A stretch of 64,000 bases of DNA from Diphasiastrum complanatum (lineage: Eukaryota; Streptophyta; Lycopodiopsida; Lycopodiales; Lycopodiaceae). The stretch spans positions 22,504,657-22,568,656 of the forward strand of contig CM055094.1 in NCBI GenBank assembly GCA_029204225.1, given 5' to 3'. Positions 1 through 11,276 of the stretch are shown one piece after another. Position numbers and translations under genes: made by a program. Below the pieces are notes generated by a model. The model saw only the letters and a program-made list of their open reading frames with translations. It searched no databases and had not been told where the DNA came from. Within the stretch, counting starts at the first letter, position 1; every line of letters begins with the position of its first letter.

Positions 1-860
1 ACCTCACATTTTGTTTCCTTGAAACAAATTTTATCTGGGTACAAGAAGACGAACGATTTGAGATTCATTATACTTGGAGACGGTTCTAAACACGTGGTTG
101 ATGGAACTGGTGTATTATGTCTAGACACGAATCAGGAAGACAAGAAACTGGAGGAAGTTCCCTATGTCCCTACTCTTGATAAAAATCTTCTATTTGTAGC
201 TAAGATAGTCGATACAGGCATGTCAGTAACCTTCACAAAGAACTCTTGTAAACTGTTTGAGGAAGATTCTGATAACCTGGTTGCTAAAGGCAACAGAGAA
301 GGAAATTTGTATCACCTGAACATTCGAACAAGTCAATCAAACTCAAGAATTAACAAATGTACCGTGGCACAAAAGGCTATGTCACATGAACATGGAAGCC
401 TTGTACCAAGCCAATAAAAGTCAGAGAATTCAAGGAGTCGAAATCAAAAGTAGAGATATTTGAACTACCTGCGAATTCAGTCTTAAAGACAAGATGACTA
501 GAACACCTTTCAGTAAGGATGTTTATAAAGCAATTAAGATACTTGAAATTGTGCATTCAGATATTTGTGGGCCATTCGGAGTATTGTCGTTGGGTGATGC
601 AAAGTACTTGATTACGTTTATTGATGACTTCAACAAGTTCACTGTAGTATACTTTATTCGTACCAAATCTGAAGCTTTCGAGAAATTCGTTGAGTATACG
701 AATTGGGCTAAGAAGCAGACAAGCAATTAGCTGAAGCAAATTTACACAGATCATGAAGGTGAGTACATTTTCAATGAATTCAAAGCTTATTATATTGATC
801 GAGGTATTACGCACAAAAAGACTGCATCTTACACACCTCAGCACAACCTGTCACGAAACT
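1..860 (+). pseudogene. Ty1/copia pol fragment (protease end to integrase core)
   Basis: This is the remnant of a copia polyprotein that enters from outside the window. The first block (about 19-417) reads like the end of the aspartic protease and the linker before integrase: LGDGSKHVVDGTG, then EVPYVPTLDKNLLFVAKIVD, a pattern found in plant copia proteins. The next block (494-730) is the start of the integrase core, with LEIVHSDICGPF and LITFIDDFNKF carrying the first catalytic Asp. A further piece (about 730-845) gives IYTDHEGEY with the second Asp, and then SYTPQHN. The frame is broken between 417 and 494 and at the TAG near 730. After about 845 the homology stops abruptly at an unrelated repeat, so the RT and RNase H parts are missing here. 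The element is dead. The copia assignment is firm; the family is not known. Confidence 0.85.
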
Positions 861-1453
861 ATCTTGAACAGTTCGCGAAATATTCTAGCTTCCTTTTTCA
901 AGCTCAAGAATTGTCACCTGTCGCGAACAATTCGTGAATGACGAAAATGTCGCGAACAGACAAGTGTCGCAAACAATTCACAAAAAACAAAGCTGAAACA
1001 AAGAGATAGACTGTAGCAAAATATTCGCAAATAGAATTTATTTGAGCCTGGAAACAGAGCGTCTATTTGAATATCAACCGACGTAAATGGTTAGATTTCT
1101 ACTGTTACAGTATTAAAAGGCCAAAAGACATGTAAATAAAAGGCCAAAAGACCTGTCCTGTAGCAATATAAATACATATGCACTACTCATTGAAACTCAC
1201 TCAATCAGAGACACAACAGCGAGATAAGACAACAAGAGATGTATACTGATGAATCAGATTTAGAATTATAAAAATTCATTTTTGATCAATAGTTTTTTAT
1301 TGTCTAAATGGTCTTGAGTTGTCTCATACTTCTGCATCTAGTATCTTACCTCTGCATATAAATTCTGCACGCATATTCAGTCAGAATAAATACTATTCTA
1401 TTAGTACATAGATCAGATAAAATCACGATTGAAGACACTGATATCAGTTTGAT
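861..1453. repeat. LTR-like sequence rich in TCGCGAAC motifs
   Basis: There is no coding sequence here. The first 170 bases repeat variants of TGTCGCGAACAATTCGCGAA, also seen at 14120-14260, so the two places share a repeat family. A short direct repeat, AAAAGGCCAAAAGAC, occurs twice near 1115-1150, followed by TATAAATA near 1167, which looks like an LTR promoter. No clear LTR end, PBS or PPT was found, so the call is tentative. Confidence 0.4.
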
Positions 1454-1954
1454 TTATTCAAACTTGCATCGTGTTCTCTGTGAAAGAATAATTGCCATTT
1501 TTCCTACAATATTGACGTCCCCGACAAAAGTCCAAGACTTCGGCCACTTTGGCCATGTCGAATGAAAGGCAGTTATTGTTCCACTTAAATTGAAGCTAAA
1601 GACTTTCCCTAACCGTTTAGCAAGTAACTTTACTGGAAGTCCTAACTGGATGGATGCCAGCTCATTATGGCAACTGGCTATTGCAATCGCAAGCTCTCTA
1701 TGAAGATCTTTCACTCTCAGAACATATTTTGAGACACTCTCATCACTCTTTTGATAGCTTTGGAAAATTTGATTCCTAATAGTGAGCAATCTTAATGTGT
1801 TCTTGGCCTCGTAGATGGATTTTCGTGTGTCCCAAGCCTTGTTGGCCAATGTGCATGAGCCAATCTCTCTCAACACTTCATTTGACACATTCATTTTGAT
1901 GATATGTAGGGCCATCCTTGCCCTGTACTTGACATTTTCCAATATTGTTAGCAT
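1454..1954 (-). pseudogene. Ty1/copia gag fragment (UBN2-type)
   Basis: The minus strand encodes 166 residues resembling the middle of a copia Gag (UBN2/Retrotran_gag family): ALHIIKMNVSNEVLREIG, then AWDTRKSIYEAKNT and IRNQIFQSYQKSDESVSKYV. These match in order the well-preserved Gag at 54561-55187 in this window (HCIKMNVANELLREVG, KNQIYRSYQKKGES). The N-terminal part (DUF4219-like) is missing, and the C-terminal third departs from the family after about residue 100, so it is frameshifted or rearranged. In the element Gag would form the particle shell. The flanks show no matching pol, so this is an isolated remnant. Confidence 0.75.
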
Positions 1955-2689
1955 TTGTTAGAAAAAGGTAGTTGTTAGAGTGCCACCTTTTTGATCAGTT
2001 ATAAGATGGCAAAACGAGAGGCAAGATTATAAACAAGGAGAACTAGGAGATTCACATGTCTCCCGAATGTATGATGCAATACGAAGTTTGAAATTGCCAA
2101 TGCGTAAGTTGCCATGGAAAATGTTAAATACCAGTTTTCTTGGCTCTTGAAGAAAAGGAACTTGAAAACTTTCATGATTACAAACTCATTTATTGATAAC
2201 ATCTTGCTACTTAATTTGGTGAAAGGTAACGTGAGCAATAGATTTCAAAATATGTATAGTGAATACACAAATTTCAATGATTACATACAATTTGCTTTGA
2301 TAACAATCACAATTTTAAAGTATTGTTAAGCTATGAAAAATATTTTCCTATTTCATCTAATTTTGAAATTTCGTATACATAAAAAAATATTTGGAGCTAA
2401 CCCGATAAAAGAACGCGGACATGTTTGAATTCCATTTCTCACAATTGCTAGTGAAGCACTTGCGGAAGAAAAAAAAATTTGTTTTTCAAAAATCCAAAAC
2501 ATAATAAACCATCTATTTTCTAGCTATCATACCTTTCACCTACTCTCGTTTTCTCAATTTTTTAGAGAAATTTGTTATTTTAGTATGCATAGTCTTGACA
2601 ATCTTGGTATGCCTAATCCTTGTGATCATTATAACGTGATGGACCTTTGTGATCATTATGAGACAAGAAGGCCTTAGGTTTTTCTCAAG
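1955..2689. other. AT-rich stretch without recognised gene
   Basis: Short ORFs exist on both strands but none shows a known motif. The base composition is AT-rich with A and T runs, especially from 2330 to 2600. I see no LTR end, PBS or tandem repeat in it. Confidence 0.5.
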
Positions 2690-2970
2690 GAGGAGCAACT
2701 AATTTCAAGGAGGAGGAGCTTTAAGATAAATGATCTTCTGGAAGGAACCAATGGCAATGTTGCTAGAATGGTGGAATGCTCTTCATGGCATTTGGGAATG
2801 GATTTGCATCAAGGATATCTTATTATGATTGTCGTGACCTTGTATCAAGTTCAGATTTATTGGTTGGGATTTTCACTAAATCCCCTCTTAACTGTAGCTG
2901 GATATAGAGTGGATATGGCTCTGTTTGAAGTGGCGAAGGTTAACACTCACAAATCTAGAAGTTATTGATG
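2690..2970 (+). pseudogene. copia pol 3'-end remnant, diverged copy of 8160-8350
   Basis: About 185 bases here are nearly the same as 8160-8350 in the same orientation, with a handful of differences. In one frame both copies give MLFMAFGNGFASRIS followed by SSDLLVGIFTKS. The latter resembles the end of copia RNase H, where a D-I-F-T-K motif is typical. The copy ends soon after GIFTKS, whereas the copy at 8160 continues to a PPT and an LTR. No complete reading frame is left. Assignment to copia is by inference from the better copy downstream. Confidence 0.5.
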
Positions 2971-4111
2971 TTTGAGAAGACTTTTTTTCACTTTTTTGCT
3001 TATAGTTTCATCAATACTTCAAATTAACTCTCGCAGACTTGATACTTTATGAAAAATGACTTTTTCAACTCAATGCGGCTTGTGCAAGAGTTCTCTGATT
3101 CTGAGAAATTTTCACTTTTCTAACACTTTGAACCCTCTTACGGTTCACTAGATCAAGATGAACTCTTGCAGACTCGTCTTTGAGCTTATCTCATAGAGAT
3201 CTAACTACATGAGGTCTGGCGAGAGTTAGTTACAACAGGAACTGCAAAAAATAATGTCTATGATCTGGCTGGATTCTGGCTCTTTTTGAAATTGGGGAAC
3301 TCTCGCAGGGGGTCATAAACTGAAGGGGAACTCTTGCAAACTCGTCTGTGCACTTGTCTCAGTGAGATATTGGCTGATTCTGTCGAATCCCCAAGATACT
3401 CGGACAGAGCAACTCAAGAGCACCTCTCACCTTAGACCGAGGAGGTCTCTGAGAAGATGAGACGAACAAAGACTGAGAGCCGAGTATGAGAGCCGAGAAA
3501 TGCTAGTTAGTAATAACAAGCCATAACTGTGTAAGCCTCATGGTGAATCCCGAAAGATGGAATGACCATGTAGGAACTAGTATTTCTAGGCAAATGTAAT
3601 AAATGCAAGTAGACCCCTCTTAAAGAAAGTAGAGTGAGCCACCTTTTGAGTGGAGAGCATTACTCCACTTGTAATTTGTGAAATGTGGAAATTCCACTAG
3701 GATGCCACCTAAGAAGCTCTCTTGCTTATTTAAGAGACTCCCTCTTTGTGTAGAGGAGCTTTTTGCATTGTTTCTACTCCATGCTTAATAAGAAGATTTC
3801 CCATGAGTTTGATGCTACACTAAGCTCCTTGATCATGATGGTTTTCTTGAGTGATGCCCCTATGATCATGCCCTTCCATTCATATTGTGTGTGGTTGTGG
3901 ATTTAGAGTGGATAAGTTTTCTTGCTTTCCTAGTTGTGGATTAGATTTCATGTTTTCTTGTGGAACAGCCACTGAGAACTTGTTGAAATGAAGTGATCTA
4001 GTGAGCTATTTATAGTTGTTGATGGCACATCATGTGTCAAAGGAGCAGCAAGGAAGTGTTGTTCAAGTATACTTTACTTGTTCTATCTCATGTTTGAGCT
4101 ATTTCATGTGA
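2971..4111. repeat. unclassified repeat with LTR-like promoter
   Basis: No coding sequence was found. Near 3160-3200 and 3330-3370 there is a diverged direct repeat beginning GAACTCTTGCARACTCGTCT. From 3600 to 3780 the composition resembles an LTR promoter, with TTATTTAAGAGACTCCC near 3727 as a possible TATA region. I could not find paired ends, a PBS or a PPT, so which element it belongs to is unknown. Confidence 0.35.
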
Positions 4112-4662
4112 ATGTGTGCAAATTGTCAAGATATGGACAAACTACTTACATTGTCTTGCAATATCTTATTGTTGGAGCTAGCATTCTTGGCTGGTTTTGC
4201 TGATGGAAATAAAGATATTGGAGGTTCATTATGTCACTCATTCATGGCCAAGTCATCAAGTGCTAATGATATCTTGTGGCAAGATGGAGATGGAGGCTCA
4301 TTCATGGAGTTTTATGGTGGAGACATATCAAGAAAGGACAAAGTTGGAGGAGACAAGCAAGCAAATTGTCATCACTCACATTTATTATTTGGTTGCTATA
4401 ATTTTCCAAACTCGTTCAAAGTTTGAAACATGGAGGAATCATTTCATTCACATTCTATTTGGTTCTTCATGTTCTAGTTATATCTTGATGTGTAAAATTG
4501 ATGTAAGAAACAATGAAGCATCCAATTACACTATTCTCTATATCAATTATGAAAGATACTTTGGAACCTCAGAAAAGAGATCTATACTTAGGATGGAGAT
4601 CGTTTTAAAGTTGGATCAAAGTAGTATGGTTAAAACTATGCCAAAACTAGTTGAAGAGGGAG
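4112..4662 (+). mobile_element. Internal 3' region and PPT of LTR element family A
   Basis: This stretch lies directly upstream of a complete LTR and ends in GTTGAAGAGGGAG (4650-4662), a good polypurine tract. Two overlapping ORFs of 104 and 156 residues are open, but neither shows a domain I recognise, and I do not claim they are expressed. The last 80 bases match the inverse of about 10607-10690, which sits next to another LTR of the same family on the minus strand. This confirms that it is the 3' internal end of a family. RNase H would be expected here in a complete copia element but is not visible, so the family may be non-autonomous. Confidence 0.6.
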
Positions 4663-5304
4663 TGTGAGAGATTTCAACAAGTTTAGTCATATTTTGGTAA
4701 ATTGTTAATTGAGGCCCAAAACTCATCTTAGACTTAGAGATAAACTTTTTGAAGTTATATTAGTTTAAAATACATTCAATAAACACTTTTTGAAAGTGTG
4801 AAAAAGTTGGTAGTCAAGTTTGAGAGAGATTCAAATTTGAGCTTTGGGTACATTGAATCTAGACCCAAAAATAGTAGGGTTTACATTTTGGAGGGAAAGC
4901 CAAGTGGCCAAATAGGGTTTGGACCTATTATAAAAGGATGTAACTCATGGAGAGACACATCTTCTCTCTTCTTTCTCTCATTTCATCATTATACATGGTT
5001 CTCCTTGGGTTCTCCTACTCATTGGTGCACTCTCATGATGTTATCTTGCAATTCTATGTGTAGAATGATCATTTATTGTTATTTTTGGTTCCACACGAGT
5101 GAAATATAGTAGGGTACTGTAATTGTATGGACCAAACTATATTTTATGTTTTGGTTCATGTCTGATCAGTATCTCTTAGAGTTTGCATCTCATTTTGTAT
5201 GTAGATGCTAATTTTTCTACATTGGCAGGATTGTTGGTTTGCCCCTTTTGTAACCAAAGATCAGGGACATGGATTGGATCTTGAATGATCTGAAATCCTT
5301 CACA
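4663..5304 (+). repeat. LTR of family A (3' LTR, 642 bp)
   Basis: It starts with TGTGAGAG right after the PPT and ends with CTTCACA, giving the usual TG...CA ends. TATAAAAG at 4929-4936 is a likely promoter TATA box. An inverted copy of the same LTR ends in CTTCACA directly before an iMet-type PBS at 11264-11276, which fixes the 3' boundary independently. It is plus-strand and abuts another LTR family at 5305. Confidence 0.8.
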
Positions 5305-6132
5305 ATTCCCTCAGTGCATGCACTACTACAATAGTAGGCGAACACAAAACAGAGTTTGATTGCACGGTTGTTTGGGAAAGTGGAAGAGCAGACGATTAGA
5401 CAAAACAGTAAGAGAGTCAGACAGTAAATGGAATAGTGAAACATACAATTCTAACAAAGACTCTGAACGCAAAAACAAGACAATAATTGATTCAGATTAA
5501 TGTATAGAATTAGAAGCCTGCTATGAACACAAGACAATAGAGGACGAAACCGCATGCTCAGGAAGCTAGCTCTACTCTATAAAAGCTATGAGCTTATTAT
5601 TGACAATCAGTCTGAAAGAAAGAATCAACTTGCAAAAGTATCTACTGTGTTTTTTTTTAATTAAATCTTTGATTGATCATGTTACTATCTCTGTATACAA
5701 TTTATAGCTGTGCAAATGTATGTACAAGAAGGTGGCGTAGAGCCATTACTCGGTCTAGAGTAGATTGTGGCTATTGTTGTCATTGTCCAAGTAGTTGCAC
5801 AGTACATGAAGTGGGCGTGAGAGGGCATCAATTTTTTGGAGTCGAGCATGTTGCTGTTGATAGTCAATATAGTCGAGATAGTCTTTTGATTGTCCTCGAT
5901 GATAGTTGGTTGACCCGACATTCCTAGATAAGTCGGCCAAGTTGGGTTTCTCCGATAAGTCGGCCAACTCCGACAAGTCGAGTAACTTCGACAAGTCGGA
6001 CTGTCACTCTCTTGCCTGTCTTCGATATAGAGTATTTCTGTAGACTGTGCGACAATGCATGTAAAACTACAACATTATGAATGGAACTATATTAACATGG
6101 GATTTAGGAGAGTAGAGGAATAAATCCAACAA
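5305..6132 (-). repeat. LTR of family B, copy 1
   Basis: Read on the minus strand it starts TGTTGGATTTATTCC at 6132. It shares several blocks with the copy at 13866-15099: a GTGCGAC-containing segment next to the start (about 6045-6125 against 15008-15090) and ACAAGACAATAG followed by GGACGAAACCGC (about 5530 against 14415). The left end near 5305 is set by the neighbouring family A LTR and by similarity to 11930-11970. There is no gene inside. Confidence 0.6.
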
Positions 6133-7090
6133 ATATTATCTGATCCTCGTCAATATAACTGGCCGACAATTATCTGGTAAGGTCTGGCTTTTATACTAAC
6201 TTCTAATGTTCCCCTTTGGTAACGCCTTGTTTGGTTGGCCCTGAATTAGGTACTCAACTATATCAACGACCCAATCTTGTACTATTTCAACATAGAACAA
6301 GACAACATTTGGTAGCTCATCATCAAGTTGGGTTGTATTTTCTTCCTTTCGATTCGCAACACATGATTTGCCATATAGTGTTGCTTTTTGTGCGTACCAC
6401 TATCCTGAAATCAAACTCCAACAATAGGAGTAAGATTGTTGTTGAAGGTTGGCATGATAGTGATGTTGTTGCGGTCCATCGCATCACACAAAGGATTGTG
6501 CAATGGTACGAGACTCATCATTCGTAGATTGGGTAGACAAGTCGTAGATTGCTTTGGGCCTTTTTTCTTCTTCTGCTTAGTTGTGCTCTTGTTGGTGTAT
6601 AAAGCGTGAGAATCAGCTAAGGAACTTGAGGCTTCGTTCATCCACGTGTCTTCCTGCAACAACATAGTAATCACTCTCGAAAGAGTCAGTTCTGGACGTG
6701 TCGTGATGATCATCACCTAGCTATCGTATGAGCTTGGCAAGCTTGTAAGCAGTTGTATCATTGTGTCATGATCGTCTATGACAAATTTGGCAGCAGCCAT
6801 TTGTCTTAGCAGGTTCTTGAATTGATTGATGTGATTCTGTAGGGAATCACCATTCGCCATCTTGAGAGAGTAAAATTTCTTCCTGAGATGTAGCTTGGAA
6901 GCTATATCTCGCACTTCGTATAGTGTGCTCAAGATGTCCCAGACTTCTTTCGATGTTTGGGCCTCGGATACATGGCCGATCTGGGTATCCGTAATGTTGA
7001 GGATGATCAGCGTGAAAGCCTTTCCATCCTTTAGCTTCCATCTAGCGATTGCTTCGTCGTCTGCTAGCTATGCCCAGCATAGGAAGTGAA
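6133..7090 (-). pseudogene. Ty1/copia gag fragment with unclear downstream part
   Basis: Minus-strand pieces at 6717-6932 (LSTLYEVRDIASKLHLRKKF, then LLRQMAAAKFVID and LLTSLPSSYDS) are the middle of a copia Gag. LTSLPSSYDS is a common Gag signature. The part before it (6933-7090) is frameshifted but continues the same Gag: GWKGFHADHPQH in one frame corresponds to the KDGKTFVLITLN segment seen at 15560. Downstream on the minus strand (6400-6133) a weak pattern (EYLIQGQPNKALPKG) recalls the RNase H-integrase linker of gypsy elements, but I would not insist on it. There is no pol between gag and the LTR at 6132, so a large deletion has occurred. Confidence 0.65.
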
Positions 7091-8099
7091 ATGCCGAACC
7101 GAAAAATGTTGATCCGACATTTGTCAACATTCCAAGAAGCACTTAGATTGAAATCTCGTGATGCCCAGTCCATTTTTTCATATTCAAATTCCTATGCTAG
7201 AATATTGTCACTGCACACTTTCACCATCCAATTACACATTTTATATTCTCTAAATGGATTTATGGTCTCTTAATCTTATTAAGGGGCTATATTAGTTTTC
7301 GTAAAAATCCTCTTATGTTCTCTTAATCTTATTTAGAGGCTAAATCAGTTTTTGTAAATTATTATCAAATTGTATATATATGTAAAGAGAATGAGGAAGT
7401 TTGTAAGCGATCAGTGCAAGGAAAAGCAAAGGCCTTAGTAAGACTAGTGAAGTGTATTTTCAGTAGATCATGCATAGTACACCCAATACAGAGCTTAGTA
7501 AGTTGCCTTAGTGGCTGATCAATCAATTTTGATCTGTTGCCTACATTCTATAAATGCAATTTATTCTAGACTTGTTTTCTGCAAATCAATTGTCTAGTAT
7601 TATTTATGTTTATGCATTTGCATGAGTTGTATATATGTGCTCCTCACTATTCTTATCTTATCCTTTTCCCTTTAGTATCTAACTATTTTCATGGTGTGTG
7701 AGAAATCAGTTCTCTAATCAAAGATAGCTTCAATTGTCATAGACACCTATTATTTAGCTTTCTTCAATGGTTGTCACATATTTCTATTAGGAGACTGATA
7801 TCTCATTAAGAGTGACAAAAAACTACTCATTGGAGACACACACGCACACTGGAATTCATCATAACTGTTTGGAAGCAATCCTCATAGTAAAAGATGACTT
7901 CAAGGCTTATTTTGGAGAGCCCACCATTCCATCTTAGGTTGGGTTAGAGCTGATATCTGTTGATTCTAAATTGACAAACTTTCAACTGATTAATTTATTA
8001 CCATTTTCAACAGTGGTTAGGTCGTTGATCTCTTATTTCAATCAACTGGCCATTAGTAGGTCCTTCGCCTATCTCCCCCACAAGTGATCTCAGTAGAGC
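7091..8099. other. Region without recognised gene; small direct repeat
   Basis: No domain was found. Around 7266-7370 a unit beginning CTCTTAATCTTATT is repeated once about 53 bases on, followed in both cases by GGCTAWATYAGTTTT. TATATATATG at 7373-7384 followed by a purine-rich leader could be an LTR promoter. No boundary could be set. Confidence 0.35.
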
Positions 8100-8441
8100 C
8101 AGATCAATGTCATTCTCCCCAATGGTGGTATTAGAGCCAACTTATTCTCAAACAATCAAAGAGCAGCTAATTTCAAGGAGGAGGAGCTTTAAGATAAATG
8201 ATCTTCTGGAAGGAATCAATGGCAATGGTACTAGGATGGTGGAATGCTCTTCATGGCATTTGGGAATGGATTTGCATCAAGGATATCTTATCATGATTGT
8301 GGTGATCTTGCATCAAGTTCAGATTTATTGGTTGGGATTTTCACTAAATCCATTTCAAAGGATCTTTTTAAGAAGCTAAGATTAGCTCTTAAAGTTATGG
8401 ATAGATCTATCATACTTTTATCAAATTAATTTTTGAGAGAG
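8100..8441 (+). pseudogene. copia RNase H C-terminal remnant and PPT
   Basis: The plus strand at 8244-8429 gives MLFMAFGNGFASRIS, then SSDLLVGIFTKSISKDLFKK and LRLALKVMDRS, ending just before TTTTTGAGAGAG (8430-8441). The order (DIFTK-like motif, F-x-x-LR, stop, PPT, LTR) is that of the end of copia pol. The upstream RNase H core with its catalytic Asp and Glu is not recognisable. A diverged copy without the LTR lies at 2690-2880. Confidence 0.6.
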
Positions 8442-9541
8442 TGTGAAAAATGCAAAAGATTACCTTGATTAAAAATTGTAAATATCTATATAGATAGAAA
8501 CCACATTTATGGAGGCTATTCCCTTGTGTAAAGGATAGGTCTATTTTCAATAGATCCATTTGTCATCATTCGATTAGACCTTTCATCAAGATTCGATGTG
8601 TTAGATCAACAAATCAAGTCTCTAAGTCTTGTAGGAAATTTGCTATGATTGGACCAAACTTGGTAGAGGTAAAGTAGCAAGATAGGACAAAATGAGAGGT
8701 AGCTCACACATGCCAAATATGAGTTAGATCAGTTCAGGCTCAGCCCTTATGTACATACTCCTTGAGAGCTCATTTCTACAATGACAAATAGGAGAGAGTT
8801 TGGCAATTTTAAGATTTAATATAGCTTCAAGCTTGTGTAGATTGTTCTTTTGCATGCATTTTTAAAAGTACAATGCATTGATTATCACTTGTGGTCTGAT
8901 CTTTTTCCTCTATCCATACTGTACATTTTATCACACTTGTGAATCAGGTTTGGACATAGAACACTTTGTTTAGATTGCTCTTGCTTACATATCAAGATTG
9001 TGAAATTTCTAGCTTTTGTAAATTGATGAGATAGTAATGCAACCAATCACTCTTGTGAATTGAAAAAGCTTATGTAATATGTTCTATCACTAGGGCCATG
9101 GTGATTTTAGAGAGGTCCAATCATTGCCACTCTTCATGGATCTTGAGATACTATGAGTGAGAGTGAGATTGAGTCCACACTTGTTTTCTGATGAAAGATT
9201 TGGAGAGAGTGTGCTTTAACACTTAGATTCTTTTTCACATTCTCTCTCTACTTGAAAGCTTGATGTAGCATTCTCTCTCTACTCGAGAGCAAGCCAATTC
9301 TATACTTAGTTTTTCTCATCCAAAGTGGCCTCTAAAAATGTGTGATGAATGATAAGTAATAGATGCATGTGTTGAGCGACCTTGCCTTAGATTTTTGAAG
9401 CTAGATTGCTTGTATCTTGTGAAAGATAGATCTATATGCAATCACACACACCTTAGGAGATCATTGACATGTCCTCACACGTGTCCTCACACACACCTTA
9501 GGATATCATTGACATGTCCTCACACGTGTGAAAAGTACACA
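8442..9541 (+). repeat. LTR of family G (about 1100 bp)
   Basis: It begins TGTGAAAAATGC directly after a purine tract and ends GTACACA directly before an iMet-type PBS (9542-9554, TGGTATCAAATCC). Near its end a 45 bp unit with ACCTTAGGA and TGACATGTCCTCACACGTGT is duplicated in tandem (about 9443-9530). The unusual point is that internal sequence lies on both sides: a pol end to the left and a PBS to the right. Confidence 0.65.
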
Positions 9542-9554
9542 TGGTATCAAATCC
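9542..9554 (+). other. Primer binding site, initiator-Met tRNA type
   Basis: TGGTATCAAATCC follows the CA end of the LTR at 9541. The canonical plant copia PBS is TGGTATCAGAGC, complementary to the 3' end of initiator methionine tRNA; this copy has drifted at the end. Confidence 0.65.
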
Positions 9555-10236
9555 TTCGATTGTATCTATCAGGTGTGATGAGATTTTTGGCTTGAAATCT
9601 TGTTTTTGAGAGTGTAGTTGAATCTCGATAGCTATCAAGAGGATTTTTGGATCAAGATGGATCTAAAACACATTAATTAAATCCATGCTGAGTACTATAT
9701 GGACTATACTACTCAGACACGTGTGGGATCATCAGACTTTGTTTGGTTGGTGTATCTCCAAAGTAAATCCAAATCTAGTGCATAATAGCTTGATTAAAAG
9801 CTAGTGAAGTGTTGCAATTTGTTTCAACTCAATTGGATGTTTCTTGTGGAAGTTATAGCCATTCAAAGTGAGGTGAGTAGGGCACCCAACTTGGTTGGAC
9901 AAGTCAAGTTTGACTCATATCTAGCTTGTTTGATAAAAAAAACTCATGTTTTGCTTGCCAATCTTGCCTAGGTTGGATTTTGAAGCCATGTGTTAGGGAA
10001 TAATGATGATGGTTGAATGAAGAGCCAAGATGGCATAAAATCAAGATCTCTCATCAAGATTTATATTTATAATGATGATCTATATATAGATCAAGTACAT
10101 TTTGACCTAATATGCTGACTCAATAGGCCTGGCATGTGTGGGGAATGCCACATCACTTCAGATTTACCAATTAATGCAAGATAAGCCCCCACCTCTTTGA
10201 CTCCTAGCTTGATGCCATTGCCTCACCATGATTTTG
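9555..10236. other. Leader-like DNA without recognised gene
   Basis: The sequence after the PBS looks like a retroelement leader and then loses identity. No gag motif follows. At about 10237 it joins a truncated inverted family A LTR. Confidence 0.4.
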
Positions 10237-10606
10237 CTGGATATATGAATCCAAAGAGAACTCATGTATAAGCATGAATGAGATGAGAGAGAGAGAGAAT
10301 GATGCTCTTCACACGTGTGTACATCTATTTATAATAGATCCATGACCACTTTTGAATTTGGTTTCCCTCCCTAGAAACTTCTAGATCAAAATCCTACTAA
10401 AAATATGGACTAGATTCAACCAAACATTCAAATTTGAATCTTCCAAACTCAAGCTTCTAACCTTTCCACACTTTCCAAAAGTGATAATTCAAATGAACTT
10501 GGACTAAAATAACTTTCACTGAAGTTTATCTCTAAGTCTAAAATGCATATTGGCCTAATATTGACAATTAACCAAAATTTGACTAAGCTAGTTGAAATTT
10601 CTCATA
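10237..10606 (-). repeat. 3' LTR of family A, inverted and truncated
   Basis: On the minus strand it starts TATGAGAAATTTC after AGTTGAAAAGAGAG, matching TGTGAGAGATTTC after GTTGAAGAGGGAG at 4650-4675. The TG start has mutated to TA. It matches the first part of the LTR at 4663 and breaks off near 10237, so roughly the last 270 bases are missing. The lost sequence begins near the leader-promoter part. Confidence 0.7.
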
Positions 10607-11263
10607 CTCTCTTTTCAACTAGTTTTGGCATAGTTTTAACCATACTATTTTGATCCAAATTTAGAATGGTCTCCATCCTAAGTATATATCTTCTTTCTAA
10701 GGTTCTATTCCAATGCACAAAGCACTCTCTTAAATGTCAACAAATGAACTCAAGGAGAAACCACAAAGACATGGAACCTCATAAATCTCTTTCTTGCACC
10801 AAACCTAGCAAAATCAACAAAAAAAATGGAAGATACTTGATCAACACATGATCAACCTACAATATCATGAACTTTTGTACTTTCTAAACTTGAAACACAC
10901 TCTTAAAAGGTCCAAAAACCTCAAAAATAAGAGATCCAAACAAATTTAGGGTTTTGACAAAAGTACAAAAAATGGAATCTTGCAAAATCTACATGCAAAT
11001 GCTACAAACTTGATATAGAATCTTGTAGTCTTCAATGAGACCTTCCCAATGCAATTAAAGTCGCCCAAATCCAATAAATGAAGTGAAAAATTGGCCTACT
11101 TCAATATCACAACCCCATATTGAGTTTTGATTTACAAAAAATCAATTTTACACATAAAAGATGCTTGATTTTTGAGTAGAAATCAATCTAGCATGCTCTA
11201 GAATTGATACCTCCTCCAAATCCTTGCTAAAGATGGATGATGCTTCAATAACTTGCACCAAAA
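10607..11263 (-). mobile_element. Non-coding internal region of inverted family A element
   Basis: Only about 650 bases separate the two LTRs of this element. The left 80 bases (10607-10690) match the 3' internal end at 4582-4662, and the right end carries the PBS. No gag or pol motif is present, so this is either a deleted derivative or a small non-autonomous element of the LARD/TRIM sort. The two LTRs being cut at their outer ends argues for old damage on both sides. Confidence 0.55.
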
Positions 11264-11276
11264 GGCTCTGATACCA
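11264..11276 (-). other. Primer binding site, initiator-Met tRNA type
   Basis: On the minus strand it reads TGGTATCAGAGCC, the canonical plant copia PBS, immediately after the LTR end CTTCACA. It fixes the orientation of the family A element. Confidence 0.85.

Noticed and set aside
11264..11276. tRNA-like signal at PBS sites
   Set aside because: Only the 3' end complement of initiator tRNA is present, as expected of a PBS; no cloverleaf surrounds it.
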